This document shows, piece after piece, positions 17,306-26,228 of a stretch of 64,000 nt of DNA. The notes beneath the pieces are model-generated. The model searched no databases, had not been told where the DNA came from, and saw only the letters and a program-made list of their open reading frames with translations. The stretch's first letter is position 1. Each line of letters starts with the position of its first letter. Source of the DNA: JABDIP01 sp965227455 (GTDB lineage: Bacteria; Pseudomonadota; Alphaproteobacteria; DSM-16000; Inquilinaceae); contig OZ245752.1 of the NCBI GenBank assembly GCA_965227455.1, positions 3,596,001-3,660,000 of the forward strand. Reading direction: 5' to 3'. Both the position numbers and the translations under genes were made by a program.

Positions 17306-17434
17306 CCCCCTCACCCTCCCACGGCTTCGCCGCGGGTCCCTCCCTCTCCCCCAGGAGAGGGTTTAAGGCGGCGGCAGTTGGTTTCCCTCTCCTTGGGGAG
17401 AGGGAGGGACCCGCGAAGCGGGAGGGTGAGGGGG
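17306..17434. repeat. Dispersed double-palindrome repeat, copy 2
   Basis: It has the same layout as the copies at 7915 and 28180: CCCCCTCACCCT outer arm, inner CCCTCTCC palindromes around a 20-base spacer, and an AGGGTGAGGGGG outer arm. Here the 'ACGGCTTCGCCGCGGG' module appears in the left half rather than the right, so the two halves are swapped or inverted relative to copy 1. It lies between the DUF1127 and SAF-oxidoreductase genes. Confidence 0.85.
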
Positions 17435-17475
17435 AAGCACTGTATTCCCGGAACGGAGAGCTGTTCCGCGGCGCC

Positions 17476-18783
17476 TTAACCCGCTGACATCGCCTCCATC
17501 TCGCGCCGCAGGGCGACGTCGACACGGGTCTCGTCGATCTCGACCGCGTTCCAGCCGACGATTTCGCCGGCCGCATGGGGCCGTGTCAGCCGGATGCCGT
17601 GGGCCAGCCCGATCGGCAGCGCGCCGGCGGCCAGGCTGGCGGCGGCCGGCATCAGCCGGCCCCAGACCGTGTAGCCGCCCTCGCCGTCCAGCATCTCGCC
17701 GGCGGCCAGATCCCGCTTGGCCACCGCCACCACATCGCCGCGAAAAGCGGCCGGCGTGCCAGTGGGCTCGCCCCGCAGCGCCGCCGATGCGACGCTGATC
17801 CCAAGCTCCAGCCCGATCAGGTGGAAGGGCCGATACAGTGCGGCATAGCGGCCGGAGGGATCGGTCTGCAGCCCGTATTCCGAGAAGCAGCGGCGGACAT
17901 AATCGTCCGGCGCCTCGAACACCACATAGACGCCCCAGCGCAGATCGTTGGGCACCTCGCTGCCGTCGCGCGCCAGGGACGACACCACTTCGACCGTGCC
18001 GTCCCCGTCCAGGCAGCCGCCGGCTTCCCGCGGACATAGCACCGAGGCCAGATCGTCGGCACTGCAGGGCGGAAAGCCGAGGCCGTGGGCCTGCGGTGTC
18101 AGATCGCAGGCATTGGCCACCGCCGCCATCTCGATCGCCGACTTCGTCCCGTCCATGAACGAGTTGAACATCTTGGGATTGAGACCGCCCAGCGCCGCGT
18201 CTTCCGGATCGATGCCATAGCGGTCCCAGACGCTATCGGGGGTCAGCTGGTGGTATTCCGGCAGGTATTTGGTGCCCTTGCCGGCGCAGACGACGCGGAA
18301 ACCGCTAGCCCGGGCCCAATCCACCTGCTCGGCGATCAGGGCCGGCTGGTCGCCATAGGCCTGCGAATAGACCAGGCCGGCCGCCGCGAAACGCCGCGCC
18401 AGCACCGGGCCGGCCAGCACATCCGCCTCGACGGTAACGTTGACCATGTGGCGACCATGTTCGAGGCAGGCCAGGGCATGGGTCAGGGCCCCGAGCGGGC
18501 TGCCGGTAGTATCGACCACCACCTCGACTCCGGCCGACCGGATCAGGGCATCAGAGTCCTCGGTCACGGTGACCGTTTCGCGCCCATCCTGCGGCCAGCC
18601 GGCCGCCTCCAGCGCAACCCGGGCCCGGTCGACCGAGAGGTCCGCCAGCCCCACCAGCCGAAGTCCCGGCGTGCGCCGCGCCTGGGCCAGGAACATGGTG
18701 CCGAACTTTCCGGCGCCGATCACGGCGACGCCCACCGGGCGCCCCTCGGCGGCCCGGGCCGCCAGCAGCAGGTTGAGGTTCAT
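17476..18783 (-). CDS. NAD(P)-dependent oxidoreductase with SAF domain
   Basis: The 435-residue product has an N-terminal Rossmann fold ('VGVAVIGAGKFGTMFLAQAR'), a homoserine-dehydrogenase-like middle ('VVVDTTGSPLGALTHALACLEHGRHMVNVTVEADV') and a C-terminal SAF-type region (about residues 350-425, 'DVVAVAKRDLAAGEMLDGEGGYTVWGRL'). Such proteins are often mislabelled FlgA because of the SAF part. The substrate is unknown. It is 16 bases downstream of the EctD-like dioxygenase on the same strand, so the two probably form one operon and one pathway. Confidence 0.82.
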   Translation of the reverse strand: MNLNLLLAARAAEGRPVGVAVIGAGKFGTMFLAQARRTPGLRLVGLADLSVDRARVALEAAGWPQDGRETVTVTEDSDALIRSAGVEVVVDTTGSPLGALTHALACLEHGRHMVNVTVEADVLAGPVLARRFAAAGLVYSQAYGDQPALIAEQVDWARASGFRVVCAGKGTKYLPEYHQLTPDSVWDRYGIDPEDAALGGLNPKMFNSFMDGTKSAIEMAAVANACDLTPQAHGLGFPPCSADDLASVLCPREAGGCLDGDGTVEVVSSLARDGSEVPNDLRWGVYVVFEAPDDYVRRCFSEYGLQTDPSGRYAALYRPFHLIGLELGISVASAALRGEPTGTPAAFRGDVVAVAKRDLAAGEMLDGEGGYTVWGRLMPAAASLAAGALPIGLAHGIRLTRPHAAGEIVGWNAVEIDETRVDVALRREMEAMSAG

Positions 18784-18799
18784 CGCATCCGGCCGTCGG

Positions 18800-19591
18800 T
18801 CATTCGGCCGCGACCGCTGCGGTCAGGCAATCGTCCGGCAGGCAGTCGATCGGGGTGAAATCGCGATGGGCGATCCATTCCGGGCGCTGGAACCGCCGGA
18901 TGTGGTTCTCCACGTGGCAGGCGCTGACATAGACGATGGTGCGGTTCCAGGGCGAGATGTTGCTGGGCGAGGCGTGCACCAGATTGCAGTGGAACAGCAG
19001 GACCGTGCCGGCGCCGCCGGTCGGCGCCACCATGCCGCCCTCCTCCGCCAGCCGGGCGACGGTGGCGTTGTCCAGGGTCCATAGCGGGTAGGAGGTGGTC
19101 TCCAGATCGTGCCCGGCCTCCAGCTTGCCCTCCCGGTGGCTGCGCGGGATGAACATCAGCGGGCCGTTGCAGGCGGTCACCGGGTCGATGAAAAGGGCCA
19201 CGTTCAAGGCCCTGGGCTCCGGCATCAGATCGTCGCGCGCCCAGGTTCCGTAATCCTGGTGCCATTGCCAGACATCGCCGTCGAACGCCGCCTTGGCGTT
19301 GATCTTGAACTGGTGGATGTAAACCGGACCGTCGACCAGCTGCATGGCCGGTTCGATCAGCCGGGGATGGCGGCCGAGCCGCGCGAAAGCGTCGTTGTAG
19401 TGGTGGGCGGCAAAGGCGGTGCGGGCGGTCCGGCCATCCTTCTCGCGCACCACTTCGGGCCGCTCGGTCGACAGGATGCGCTGCGCCTCGCCCTGCAGGA
19501 TCGCGACCTCCTCAGGACGGAACAGGTCGGGCAGGACCACATAGCCCTCTTCCCGGAACTGTTCGATCTGTTTTTCGGTCAATTTCATCAC
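18800..19591 (-). CDS. PhyH-family Fe(II)/2-oxoglutarate dioxygenase, EctD-like
   Basis: The 263-residue product has iron ligands His111 and Asp113 in 'WQWHQDYGTWARDDLMPEPR', a distal His206 in 'NLVHAS' and a likely 2-oxoglutarate Arg217. Both this stretch and 'VYIHQFKINAKAAF' closely follow the ectoine hydroxylase pattern (HQxRxNxK... and WHxDxETW...). However, no ectABC genes are in the window and the partner is a dehydrogenase. It may therefore hydroxylate a different small molecule. It is the first gene of a two-gene operon. Family assignment is strong; substrate is open. Confidence 0.87.
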   Translation of the reverse strand: MMKLTEKQIEQFREEGYVVLPDLFRPEEVAILQGEAQRILSTERPEVVREKDGRTARTAFAAHHYNDAFARLGRHPRLIEPAMQLVDGPVYIHQFKINAKAAFDGDVWQWHQDYGTWARDDLMPEPRALNVALFIDPVTACNGPLMFIPRSHREGKLEAGHDLETTSYPLWTLDNATVARLAEEGGMVAPTGGAGTVLLFHCNLVHASPSNISPWNRTIVYVSACHVENHIRRFQRPEWIAHRDFTPIDCLPDDCLTAAVAAE

Positions 19592-19784
19592 GCATCCTCC
19601 CCGAATCCGAGACTAGCGCATGGCCCCGAACTGGTAAAACCGCTTGCGTTGGCGGCCGACCGCCGCAATCGATGCGATAAAATGCGCGTGAGTTCGCTAT
19701 TGGGTTACGAGCAGGTTAACGGACCATTTGGGTTTTGCCACTAGGCTCCCGGGGTGACGGACCCGACACCCCCCTAGGTCGACC

Positions 19785-20729
19785 ATGCGCATTCGCCGAA
19801 ACCAAAGAGACAAGGGTTCCTCGCTCATTCGGGCGTATGGAGACCAACTCGGGACGATCGTCCGTCGTCGTCATACCGAGGCGGCCCTGCTGGCGGCGAA
19901 GCAGAATGCGGTTCGCGCGGCGGAGACGGCGCGGCAGGCGATGGTCGGCGCGGAACAGGCGAACCAGGCGAAGAGCGAATTTCTGGCCAAGATGAGTCAC
20001 GAGCTGCGCACTCCGTTGAACGCGATCATCGGATTTTCCGACCTGCTGGAGCAGGACCCGGTGCTGGACGACCGCGAGAAGGTCCGGGGCTACAGCCGCG
20101 ACATCAATGCCGCCGGCCGCCAGCTGCTGGACATCATCAACGATATCCTCGACATCGCCCGCATCGAGGCCGGCCAAACCGAGATGCGCGAGGCGGTGGT
20201 CGACATCTGGCGCTGCATGACCACATGCATCAAGCAGGCCGAGCCCCAGGCGCAGGAATTCGGCCTGAGCCTGCGGGCGCAGCTGCCGGATACGCTGCCG
20301 GCCCTGCGCGGCGACGAATCGCGGATCCAGCAGATCCTGAACAACGTCCTGTCCAATGCGATCAAGTTCACGCCGGAAGGCGGCTCGGTCCTGGTCGGGG
20401 CGCAGACCGACAATTCCGGCCGGCTGGTGATCGCGATCCGCGATACCGGTGTGGGCATGTCGCCCGACGACGCGGCCGCGGCACTGGCACCTTTCGTGCA
20501 ATTGGACAACGAGTTCAGCCGACGCCATCAGGGCACCGGCCTCGGCCTGCCGTTGAGCAAGGCCCTGGTCGAGCTGCATGGCGGAACCCTGAACCTGAAC
20601 AGCAAGCCCGACGACGGGACGGTGGTGACCATCACCTTTCCCGCCGAACGGGTGGTGCATCGCGAGACGGCCCCGACCGCCCCTGAAGGCACGCCATTCA
20701 CGCCGGAGCAAGAGCGCCGGCGGGCATAA
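19785..20729 (+). CDS. Soluble sensor histidine kinase
   Basis: The 314-residue product has a short coiled-coil N-terminus without membrane helices or a recognisable sensor domain. It continues with a HisKA H-box 'MSHELRTPLNAIIGFSD', N-box 'NNVLSNAIKFTPEGG', G1 'IRDTGVGMS' and G2 'GTGLGLPLSKALVELHGG'. It therefore depends on a partner or cytoplasmic signal. No response regulator is adjacent. It ends 18 bases before the HerA-like gene, so co-transcription is likely. Confidence 0.9.
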   Translation: MRIRRNQRDKGSSLIRAYGDQLGTIVRRRHTEAALLAAKQNAVRAAETARQAMVGAEQANQAKSEFLAKMSHELRTPLNAIIGFSDLLEQDPVLDDREKVRGYSRDINAAGRQLLDIINDILDIARIEAGQTEMREAVVDIWRCMTTCIKQAEPQAQEFGLSLRAQLPDTLPALRGDESRIQQILNNVLSNAIKFTPEGGSVLVGAQTDNSGRLVIAIRDTGVGMSPDDAAAALAPFVQLDNEFSRRHQGTGLGLPLSKALVELHGGTLNLNSKPDDGTVVTITFPAERVVHRETAPTAPEGTPFTPEQERRRA

Positions 20730-20747
20730 CAGATCGAGTAATGTGAC

Positions 20748-22382
20748 ATGTTGGAACAAGCTGCCCAGCCACAACCCTCCGCAAGCCCCGCCCAGGCGGT
20801 CAAGCTTGGACGCATCGTCTCCGTCGCGGGGTCGCAGGTCATCTCGGTTCTCGACGAGAGCCTGACCACGGCGAAGGAGATGCGCAAATTCGTGCCGCAG
20901 ATCGGCGCGCTGGTGACCATGCGCCTGCCGGAATCCGTGGCATACGGGCTGGTGACCGGTCTCAGCATCCCGGACCCGTCCGGCGGCGACGAGGGCAAGG
21001 AGCTCAAGATCATGGAAGTCGAGCTGCTGGGCGAGGCCGCAGGGACGCCTGAGCGCGGCCTGAGCACCTTCCAGCGCGGCGTCTCCGACCATCCGGCCCT
21101 GGGCGATCTGATCTACTCCTCGACCATCGAGGATCTCTCCAAGGTCTATGCCAAGCCGTCGGTGTCCTGCGTACGCGTCGGTTCGGTGCATCAGGACAAA
21201 TCGCTGCCGGCCTTCGTCATCACCGACGACCTGCTGGGCAAGCATTTCGCCATCCTCGGCACCACCGGTTCCGGCAAGTCCTGCGCGGTGGCGCTGATCC
21301 TGCGCGCCATCCTGTCGCGGCATTCCAACGGCCACGTGCTGCTGCTGGACCCGCACAACGAGTACTCGCGCGCCTTCGGCCAGGCCGCCGAGCTGGTGAC
21401 CACCGACGATCTGGAACTGCCCTACTGGCTGCTGAACTTTGAGGAGATCAAGGAGATCATCCTCGGCGGGCGCGAGTCGGAGCGCGAATCGACGATCCTC
21501 AGCGAGGTCGTGGTGCAGGCCAAGCGCATGTACCAGAAGGAGGCCGACGAGACCGACGTCATCACCGTCGACACGCCGCTGCCCTATCGCCTGTCCGATG
21601 TCGGCCGGATGATCGACGACCGGCTGGGCAAGCTCGATCAGCCGGAGGACACCGTCCCCTACCAGCGGATCAAATCGCGCCTGGCCACGCTGCAGGCCGA
21701 CCGCCGGTTCTCGTTCATGTTCCCGGGCCTGCAGGTTCGCGACAACATGGACACCATCCTGTCGCGGCTGTTCCGCATCCCGGTCAACGGCCGGCCGATC
21801 ACCATCCTGGACCTCTCCGGCGTGCCGTCGGAGATCCTCAACGTCGTGGTCTCGCTGCTGTGCCGCATGACTTTCGACTTCGCCATGTGGAACGAGCGCG
21901 CCGCGCCGACCCTGCTGGTCTGCGAGGAGGCGCATCGCTATGCCTCGATGGAGACCACCCAGGGCTTCGAGCCGACCAAGCGCGCCCTGGCCAGGATCGC
22001 CAAGGAGGGCCGCAAATACGGCGTGTCGCTCTGCGTCGTCACCCAGCGGCCGGCGGAGCTGGCGCCGGGCATGCTGTCCCAGTGCAGCACGATCTTCTCG
22101 CTGCGCCTGAGCAACCAGAAGGACCAGGAATTCGTCAGCGGCGCCATGTCGGAATCCGCCATCGGCCTGATGGACTCGCTGCCATCCCTGCGTAATGCCG
22201 AGGCGATCGTGGTCGGCGAGGGCGTGTCGGTGCCGTTCAGGGTCTGCTTCGACCACCTGCCGGACAATTACCGGCCGAAGAGCGGCACCGCGTCGTTCTC
22301 CAATTCCTGGGACCGGGACATGGAGGACAACGCCATCGTACGCGCCACCATCGAACGCTGGCGCAAGCAGCGGCGGGGGTAA
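20748..22382 (+). CDS. HerA-like ATP-binding protein (DUF87)
   Basis: The 544-residue product has an N-terminal HAS-barrel-like region (about residues 18-100, 'KLGRIVSVAGSQVISVLDE'), Walker A 'GTTGSGKS' (171-178), 'VLLLDPHNEY', Walker B 'TLLVCEEAHRYA' and the HerA arginine-finger region 'VSLCVVTQRPAELAPGMLSQCSTIF'. HerA hexamers translocate DNA, usually with NurA nuclease or SIR2 partners in defence. No nurA is adjacent here, and the neighbour is a histidine kinase. Stand-alone copies like this are common in alphaproteobacteria and uncharacterised. Confidence 0.88.
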   Translation: MLEQAAQPQPSASPAQAVKLGRIVSVAGSQVISVLDESLTTAKEMRKFVPQIGALVTMRLPESVAYGLVTGLSIPDPSGGDEGKELKIMEVELLGEAAGTPERGLSTFQRGVSDHPALGDLIYSSTIEDLSKVYAKPSVSCVRVGSVHQDKSLPAFVITDDLLGKHFAILGTTGSGKSCAVALILRAILSRHSNGHVLLLDPHNEYSRAFGQAAELVTTDDLELPYWLLNFEEIKEIILGGRESERESTILSEVVVQAKRMYQKEADETDVITVDTPLPYRLSDVGRMIDDRLGKLDQPEDTVPYQRIKSRLATLQADRRFSFMFPGLQVRDNMDTILSRLFRIPVNGRPITILDLSGVPSEILNVVVSLLCRMTFDFAMWNERAAPTLLVCEEAHRYASMETTQGFEPTKRALARIAKEGRKYGVSLCVVTQRPAELAPGMLSQCSTIFSLRLSNQKDQEFVSGAMSESAIGLMDSLPSLRNAEAIVVGEGVSVPFRVCFDHLPDNYRPKSGTASFSNSWDRDMEDNAIVRATIERWRKQRRG

Positions 22383-22420
22383 GCGGGGTAGCGGGTCGAT
22401 CTCCGCTCTGGCTTAGCCGC

Positions 22421-23200
22421 CTAGGTCCGCGCCACGATCAGCTTCTTGATCTCGGCGATCGCCTTGGCCGGGTTCAGGCCCTTCGGGCAGGTCTTGGTGC
22501 AGTTCATGATGGTGTGGCAGCGGTAGAGCCGGAAGGGATCTTCCAACTGGTCGAGCCGTTCGCCGGCCATCTCGTCGCGGCTGTCGGCCAGCCAGCGATA
22601 GGCCTGCAGCAGAATGGCCGGCCCCAGATAGCGGTCGCCGTTCCACCAGTAACTCGGGCATGACGTCGAGCAGCAGAAGCACAGGATGCACTCGTACAGC
22701 CCGTCAAGCTGCTGACGCTCGTCCTCGCTCTGCAGCCGCTCGCCGTCCGGCGGCGCCGGCGACTGGGTCTGCAGCCAGGGTTCGATCGAGGTGTACTGCG
22801 CGTAGACATGGGTCAGGTCGGGCACCAGATCCTTCACCACCGGCATATGCGGCAGCGGGTAGATCTTCACGGCCCCGCGCACCTCGTCGATCGGCTTCAG
22901 GCAGGCCAGGGTGTTGGTGCCGTCGATGTTCATGGCGCAGGAGCCGCAGATGCCCTCGCGGCAGGACCGGCGGAACGTCACCGTCGGATCGACGTCGTTC
23001 TTGATGTGGATGAGGGCGTCCAGGACCATGGGCCCGCAGCGGTCGAGATCGATCTCGAAACTGTCCAGCCGCGGATTCTGGCCGTCATCCGGGCTCCAGC
23101 GATAGACTTTGAAGGTCTTGGTCCGCTTCGCCCCCTCCGGGGCCCGATGCGCCTGTCCTTTGCCCACACGGGAATTGGCGGGTAGGGCTAGTTCGACCAT
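22421..23200 (-). CDS. sdhB: Succinate dehydrogenase iron-sulfur subunit
   Basis: SdhB carries electrons from the flavin subunit to ubiquinone (complex II). The 259-residue product has the [2Fe-2S] loop 'CREGICGSCAMNIDG', the [4Fe-4S] loop 'CILCFCCSTSCPSYWW' and the [3Fe-4S] region 'CHTIMNCTKTCPKGLNPAKAI'. It is the last sdh gene on the minus strand. It is separated from sdhA by a GIY-YIG cassette and about 440 bases instead of the usual short gap. Confidence 0.97.
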   Translation of the reverse strand: MVELALPANSRVGKGQAHRAPEGAKRTKTFKVYRWSPDDGQNPRLDSFEIDLDRCGPMVLDALIHIKNDVDPTVTFRRSCREGICGSCAMNIDGTNTLACLKPIDEVRGAVKIYPLPHMPVVKDLVPDLTHVYAQYTSIEPWLQTQSPAPPDGERLQSEDERQQLDGLYECILCFCCSTSCPSYWWNGDRYLGPAILLQAYRWLADSRDEMAGERLDQLEDPFRLYRCHTIMNCTKTCPKGLNPAKAIAEIKKLIVART

Positions 23201-23231
23201 AGTCCCATCGCTCCGTCACATCGGCCTACTG

Positions 23232-23598
23232 TTGTCATTCCCGCGAAGGCGGGAATCCAGGTGTCACGTATTGATCTGCTCATAGAGATCGTCCCAATTC
23301 GGGTTCTTCTCTTCGATCAAGCGCAGTTTCCATGCCCTGTTCCACTTTTTCAGTGCCTTTTCGCGGCTGATGGCAGCGTCCACGTAGTCAAATGCCTCGA
23401 AATAGACGAGCTTCTCGACGCCGTATTTGCTGGCGAAGCCACTGACTGCCTTGCTCTTGTGCTCCCAGATCCGCCTCGCAAGATCAGACGTTACGCCGAT
23501 GTACAATGTGCCATTTCGGGCACTTGCGAGGATGTACACGTAGTATGTCTTTTGCCGATCGGTCACTTGCTGGATTCCCGCCTTCGCGGGAATGACAA
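23232..23598. mobile_element. GIY-YIG cassette bounded by perfect 29-bp inverted repeats
   Basis: The left repeat (23232-23260) and right repeat (23570-23598) are exact reverse complements over 29 bases. Each contains the palindrome ATTCCCGCGAAGGCGGGAAT or its complement. The only ORF inside fills the space almost exactly, with 3 bases between repeat and start codon and 3 bases between stop codon and repeat. The unit lies between sdhA and sdhB. The geometry is that of a tiny mobile or repeat-propagating element; mobility itself is inferred. Confidence 0.75.
23264..23566 (-). CDS. GIY-YIG single-domain nuclease
   Basis: The 100-residue product is a bare GIY-YIG domain of the UPF0213/YhbQ type: 'KTYYVYILASARNGTLYIGVTSDLARRIWEHK' gives the GIY and YIG strands with the catalytic Arg, and 'AAISREKALKKWNRAWKLRLIE' carries the metal-binding Glu. 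The start is GTG at 23566. The flanking palindrome supplies the GGCGGGAA purine stretch upstream. It is co-oriented with the sdh genes, so it may be read in their transcript. Confidence 0.9.
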   Translation of the reverse strand: MTDRQKTYYVYILASARNGTLYIGVTSDLARRIWEHKSKAVSGFASKYGVEKLVYFEAFDYVDAAISREKALKKWNRAWKLRLIEEKNPNWDDLYEQINT

Positions 23599-23638
23599 TG
23601 GTGGAGTATCGAAAGACGACCGCTGGACACAGAACCCA

Positions 23639-25441
23639 TCAGTACACCCGCGCCTTGGGCGGGAAGGACTGCACGTCGTTGGTCATCGGGTTGAGGTGGA
23701 CCGGGCGGTAGTCGATCTCGGTCTCGCCGGTCTCGCGGACCCAGATCGTGGAGTGTTTCATCCAGTTCTCGTCGTCGCGCTCGGCGAAATCCTCGCGGGC
23801 ATGGGCGCCGCGGCTTTCCTCGCGGTTTGCGGCGCTGTGCAGGGTGGCCACCGCCTGGTACAGCAGGTTGTCGAGCTCCAGGGTCTCGACCAGATCGCTG
23901 TTCCAGATCATCGAGGTGTCCTCGACGCCGATCCCGGGCCTCTTGCCCCAGCTCTCGGCGATCCGCTCCACCCCTTCCTGCAGCACCTCGCCGGTGCGGA
24001 ACACCGCACAGTTGTTCTGCATGGTGCGCTGCATTTCCAGCCTGAGATCGGCGGTCCGCACCTCTGGCTTGGAATGGCGCACCCGGTCCAGCCGCGCCAG
24101 GGCGGCATCGGCGGAGCCGGCCGGCAGGTCCTTGTGGCTGGCGCCCGGGGTGATGGTCTCCGCCGCCCGGTTGGCCGCCGCCCGGCCGAACACCACCAGG
24201 TCCAGCAGCGAGTTGGAGCCGAGCCGGTTGGCGCCGTGCACTGAGACGCAGGCCGCCTCGCCGATCGCCATCAGCCCCGGCACCACGGCGTCCGGATCGC
24301 CGTCGCGCGGACAGACCACCTCGGTGTGCACATTGGTCGGGATGCCGCCCATGTTGTAGTGCACGGTCGGCAGCACCGGGATCGGCTCGCGGGTCACGTC
24401 GACGCCGGCGAAGATGCGGGCGGATTCGGCGATGCCCGGCAGGCGTTCGTGGATCACCTCGTCGGGCAGGTGCTCCAGATGCAGGTGGATGTGGTCGTTG
24501 CCCTCGCCGATGCCGCGGCCTTCGCGGATCTCGATGGTCATCGACCGGCTGACCACGTCGCGGGAGGCGAGGTCCTTGGCCGACGGCGCGTAGCGCTCCA
24601 TGAAGCGCTCGCCCTCGGAATTGGTCAAATAGCCGCCCTCGCCGCGCACCCCTTCGGTGATCAGCACGCCGGCGCCGTAGATGCCGGTCGGGTGGAACTG
24701 AACGAATTCCATGTCCTGCAGCGGCAGGCCGGCCCGCGCCACCATGGCATTGCCGTCGCCGGTGCAGGTATGGGCCGAGGTGCAGGAGAAATAGGTGCGG
24801 CCGTAGCCGCCGGTCGCCAGCACCGTCTGATGGGCGCGGAAGCGGTGGATGGTGCCGTCATCCAGGTTCCAGCACACCACGCCGCGGCAGGCGCCGTCCT
24901 CCATGATCAGGTCGAGGGCGATGTATTCGATGAAGAACTCGGCCTCATGCTTCAGCGCCTGCTGGTACAGGGTGTGCAGCATGGCGTGGCCGGTGCGGTC
25001 GGCGGCGGCACAGGTGCGATAGGCCTGGCCTTCGCCGAATTTGGTGGTCATGCCGCCGAAGGCGCGCTGGTAGATCCGGCCGTCGGAGGTGCGGCTGAAC
25101 GGCAGTCCGTAATGCTCCAGCTCGTAGATCGCCGGGATCGCCTCGCGGCACATGTATTCGATGGCGTCCTGGTCGCCCAGCCAGTCCGACCCCTTGACGG
25201 TGTCGTACATGTGCCAGCGCCAATCGTCCTCGCCCATATTGCCGAGCGCGGCCGAGACGCCGCCCTGGGCCGCCACGGTGTGGCTGCGGGTCGGGAAGAC
25301 CTTGGTGATGTTGGCCGTCTTCAGCCCCTTCTCGGCCATGCCGAAGGTGGCGCGCAGGCCGGCGCCGCCGGCGCCGACGACAACGACGTCATAGGTATGG
25401 TCGATGATCTCATAGGCTGGGCCGGCGGATGCGTCAGGCAT
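23639..25441 (-). CDS. sdhA: Succinate dehydrogenase flavoprotein subunit
   Basis: The 600-residue product oxidises succinate to fumarate. It shows the FAD-binding 'DVVVVGAGGAGLRATFGMAEKG', the flavin-linking His in 'RSHTVAAQGGVSAAL', 'HPTGIYGAGVLITEG', 'HGANRLGSNSLLDLVVFGR' and the C-terminal 'HSTIWV'. ATG 25441 was chosen over an open upstream extension to 25549 that overlaps sdhD. It lies 8 bases after the sdhD stop. Confidence 0.97.
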   Translation of the reverse strand: MPDASAGPAYEIIDHTYDVVVVGAGGAGLRATFGMAEKGLKTANITKVFPTRSHTVAAQGGVSAALGNMGEDDWRWHMYDTVKGSDWLGDQDAIEYMCREAIPAIYELEHYGLPFSRTSDGRIYQRAFGGMTTKFGEGQAYRTCAAADRTGHAMLHTLYQQALKHEAEFFIEYIALDLIMEDGACRGVVCWNLDDGTIHRFRAHQTVLATGGYGRTYFSCTSAHTCTGDGNAMVARAGLPLQDMEFVQFHPTGIYGAGVLITEGVRGEGGYLTNSEGERFMERYAPSAKDLASRDVVSRSMTIEIREGRGIGEGNDHIHLHLEHLPDEVIHERLPGIAESARIFAGVDVTREPIPVLPTVHYNMGGIPTNVHTEVVCPRDGDPDAVVPGLMAIGEAACVSVHGANRLGSNSLLDLVVFGRAAANRAAETITPGASHKDLPAGSADAALARLDRVRHSKPEVRTADLRLEMQRTMQNNCAVFRTGEVLQEGVERIAESWGKRPGIGVEDTSMIWNSDLVETLELDNLLYQAVATLHSAANREESRGAHAREDFAERDDENWMKHSTIWVRETGETEIDYRPVHLNPMTNDVQSFPPKARVY

Positions 25442-25449
25442 GGGATCGG

Positions 25450-25830
25450 CTACCCTCCAAGAGCGAGCTTGAGAACGGCGAAGATGGTTGCCGCGCCGAG
25501 CACCAGCGACAGCAGCTTGGTGCCCACATCGACGGTGATCTTCAGCCAATGGGTATGGATATAGTCCTCATAGACGACCTGCATACCCAGCTGGGCGTGG
25601 TAGAGGGCCGCGGCCACCAGCAGTACCATCAGCACCGCCACCACCGGATTGCCGAGCCATGCCGCCACGGCCGCATGATCGGCCCCGGCCAGCCCGACTA
25701 CCGAGGCCACGAACCAGATCGACAGCGGGATCAGGCCGACGGCGCTGACCCGCTGCACCCACCAGTGATGCAGGCCTTCCTTGGCGGAGCCCAGCCCGCG
25801 GGCGCGGGCGACCGGCGTGCGCAGGCTCAT
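25450..25830 (-). CDS. sdhD: Succinate dehydrogenase membrane anchor SdhD
   Basis: The 126-residue product has three membrane helices and the anchor motif 'GLHHWWVQRVSAVGLIPLSIW', with the arginine and serine typical of the quinone site, then 'LYHAQLGMQVVYEDYIH'. The start ATG overlaps the sdhC stop by 4 bases. A longer upstream frame exists but only as a shadow of sdhC. Confidence 0.93.
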   Translation of the reverse strand: MSLRTPVARARGLGSAKEGLHHWWVQRVSAVGLIPLSIWFVASVVGLAGADHAAVAAWLGNPVVAVLMVLLVAAALYHAQLGMQVVYEDYIHTHWLKITVDVGTKLLSLVLGAATIFAVLKLALGG

Positions 25831-26228
25831 AGCGTCCACCCCATGCTCATGTAGCCCAGCACCCAGGCCAGGATCGTCAACAGGATGGAGACGAAGACGA
25901 CGAACCAGCCGGTCGCAGCCATGGTCCCGAGTTCGAATCCCCAGCCGGCATCCCAGGCCAGATGCCGGATGCCGTTGCACAGGTGATAGAACAGCGCATA
26001 GGACCAGCCGAACAGCAGCAGCCGGCCGAACCAGGACCCAATCAGCTCCTGCGCGGTGGCGAAGGCCTCGGGCCCGGCCGCGGCGGCGATCAGCCAATAG
26101 GCCAGCAGCAGGGTGCCGACGGCGAGGGCGATGCCGGTGGCCCGGTGCAGGATCGACATCGTCATGGTGATCTGCCACCGATAGACCTGGATGTGCGGCG
26201 ACAGAGGCCGATTCTCGGTGTTCGCCAT
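25827..26228 (-). CDS. sdhC: Succinate dehydrogenase cytochrome b556 subunit SdhC
   Basis: The 133-residue product has 'RPLSPHIQVYRWQITMTMSILHRATGIAL' (the SdhC signature with the quinone-site Ser/Arg) and the heme-ligand region 'YHLCNGIRHLAWD', with three membrane helices. It is the first gene of the sdhCDA(B) operon. The promoter is expected in 26229-26465, shared with the divergent methyltransferase gene. Confidence 0.95.
   Translation of the reverse strand: MANTENRPLSPHIQVYRWQITMTMSILHRATGIALAVGTLLLAYWLIAAAAGPEAFATAQELIGSWFGRLLLFGWSYALFYHLCNGIRHLAWDAGWGFELGTMAATGWFVVFVSILLTILAWVLGYMSMGWTL

Noticed and set aside
19716..22256. 846-codon open frame on the minus strand across the kinase and HerA genes
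   Set aside because: It is the antisense shadow of two clear plus-strand genes; its His/Gln/Leu/Arg-rich product has no domain and arises from GC-rich codon structure.
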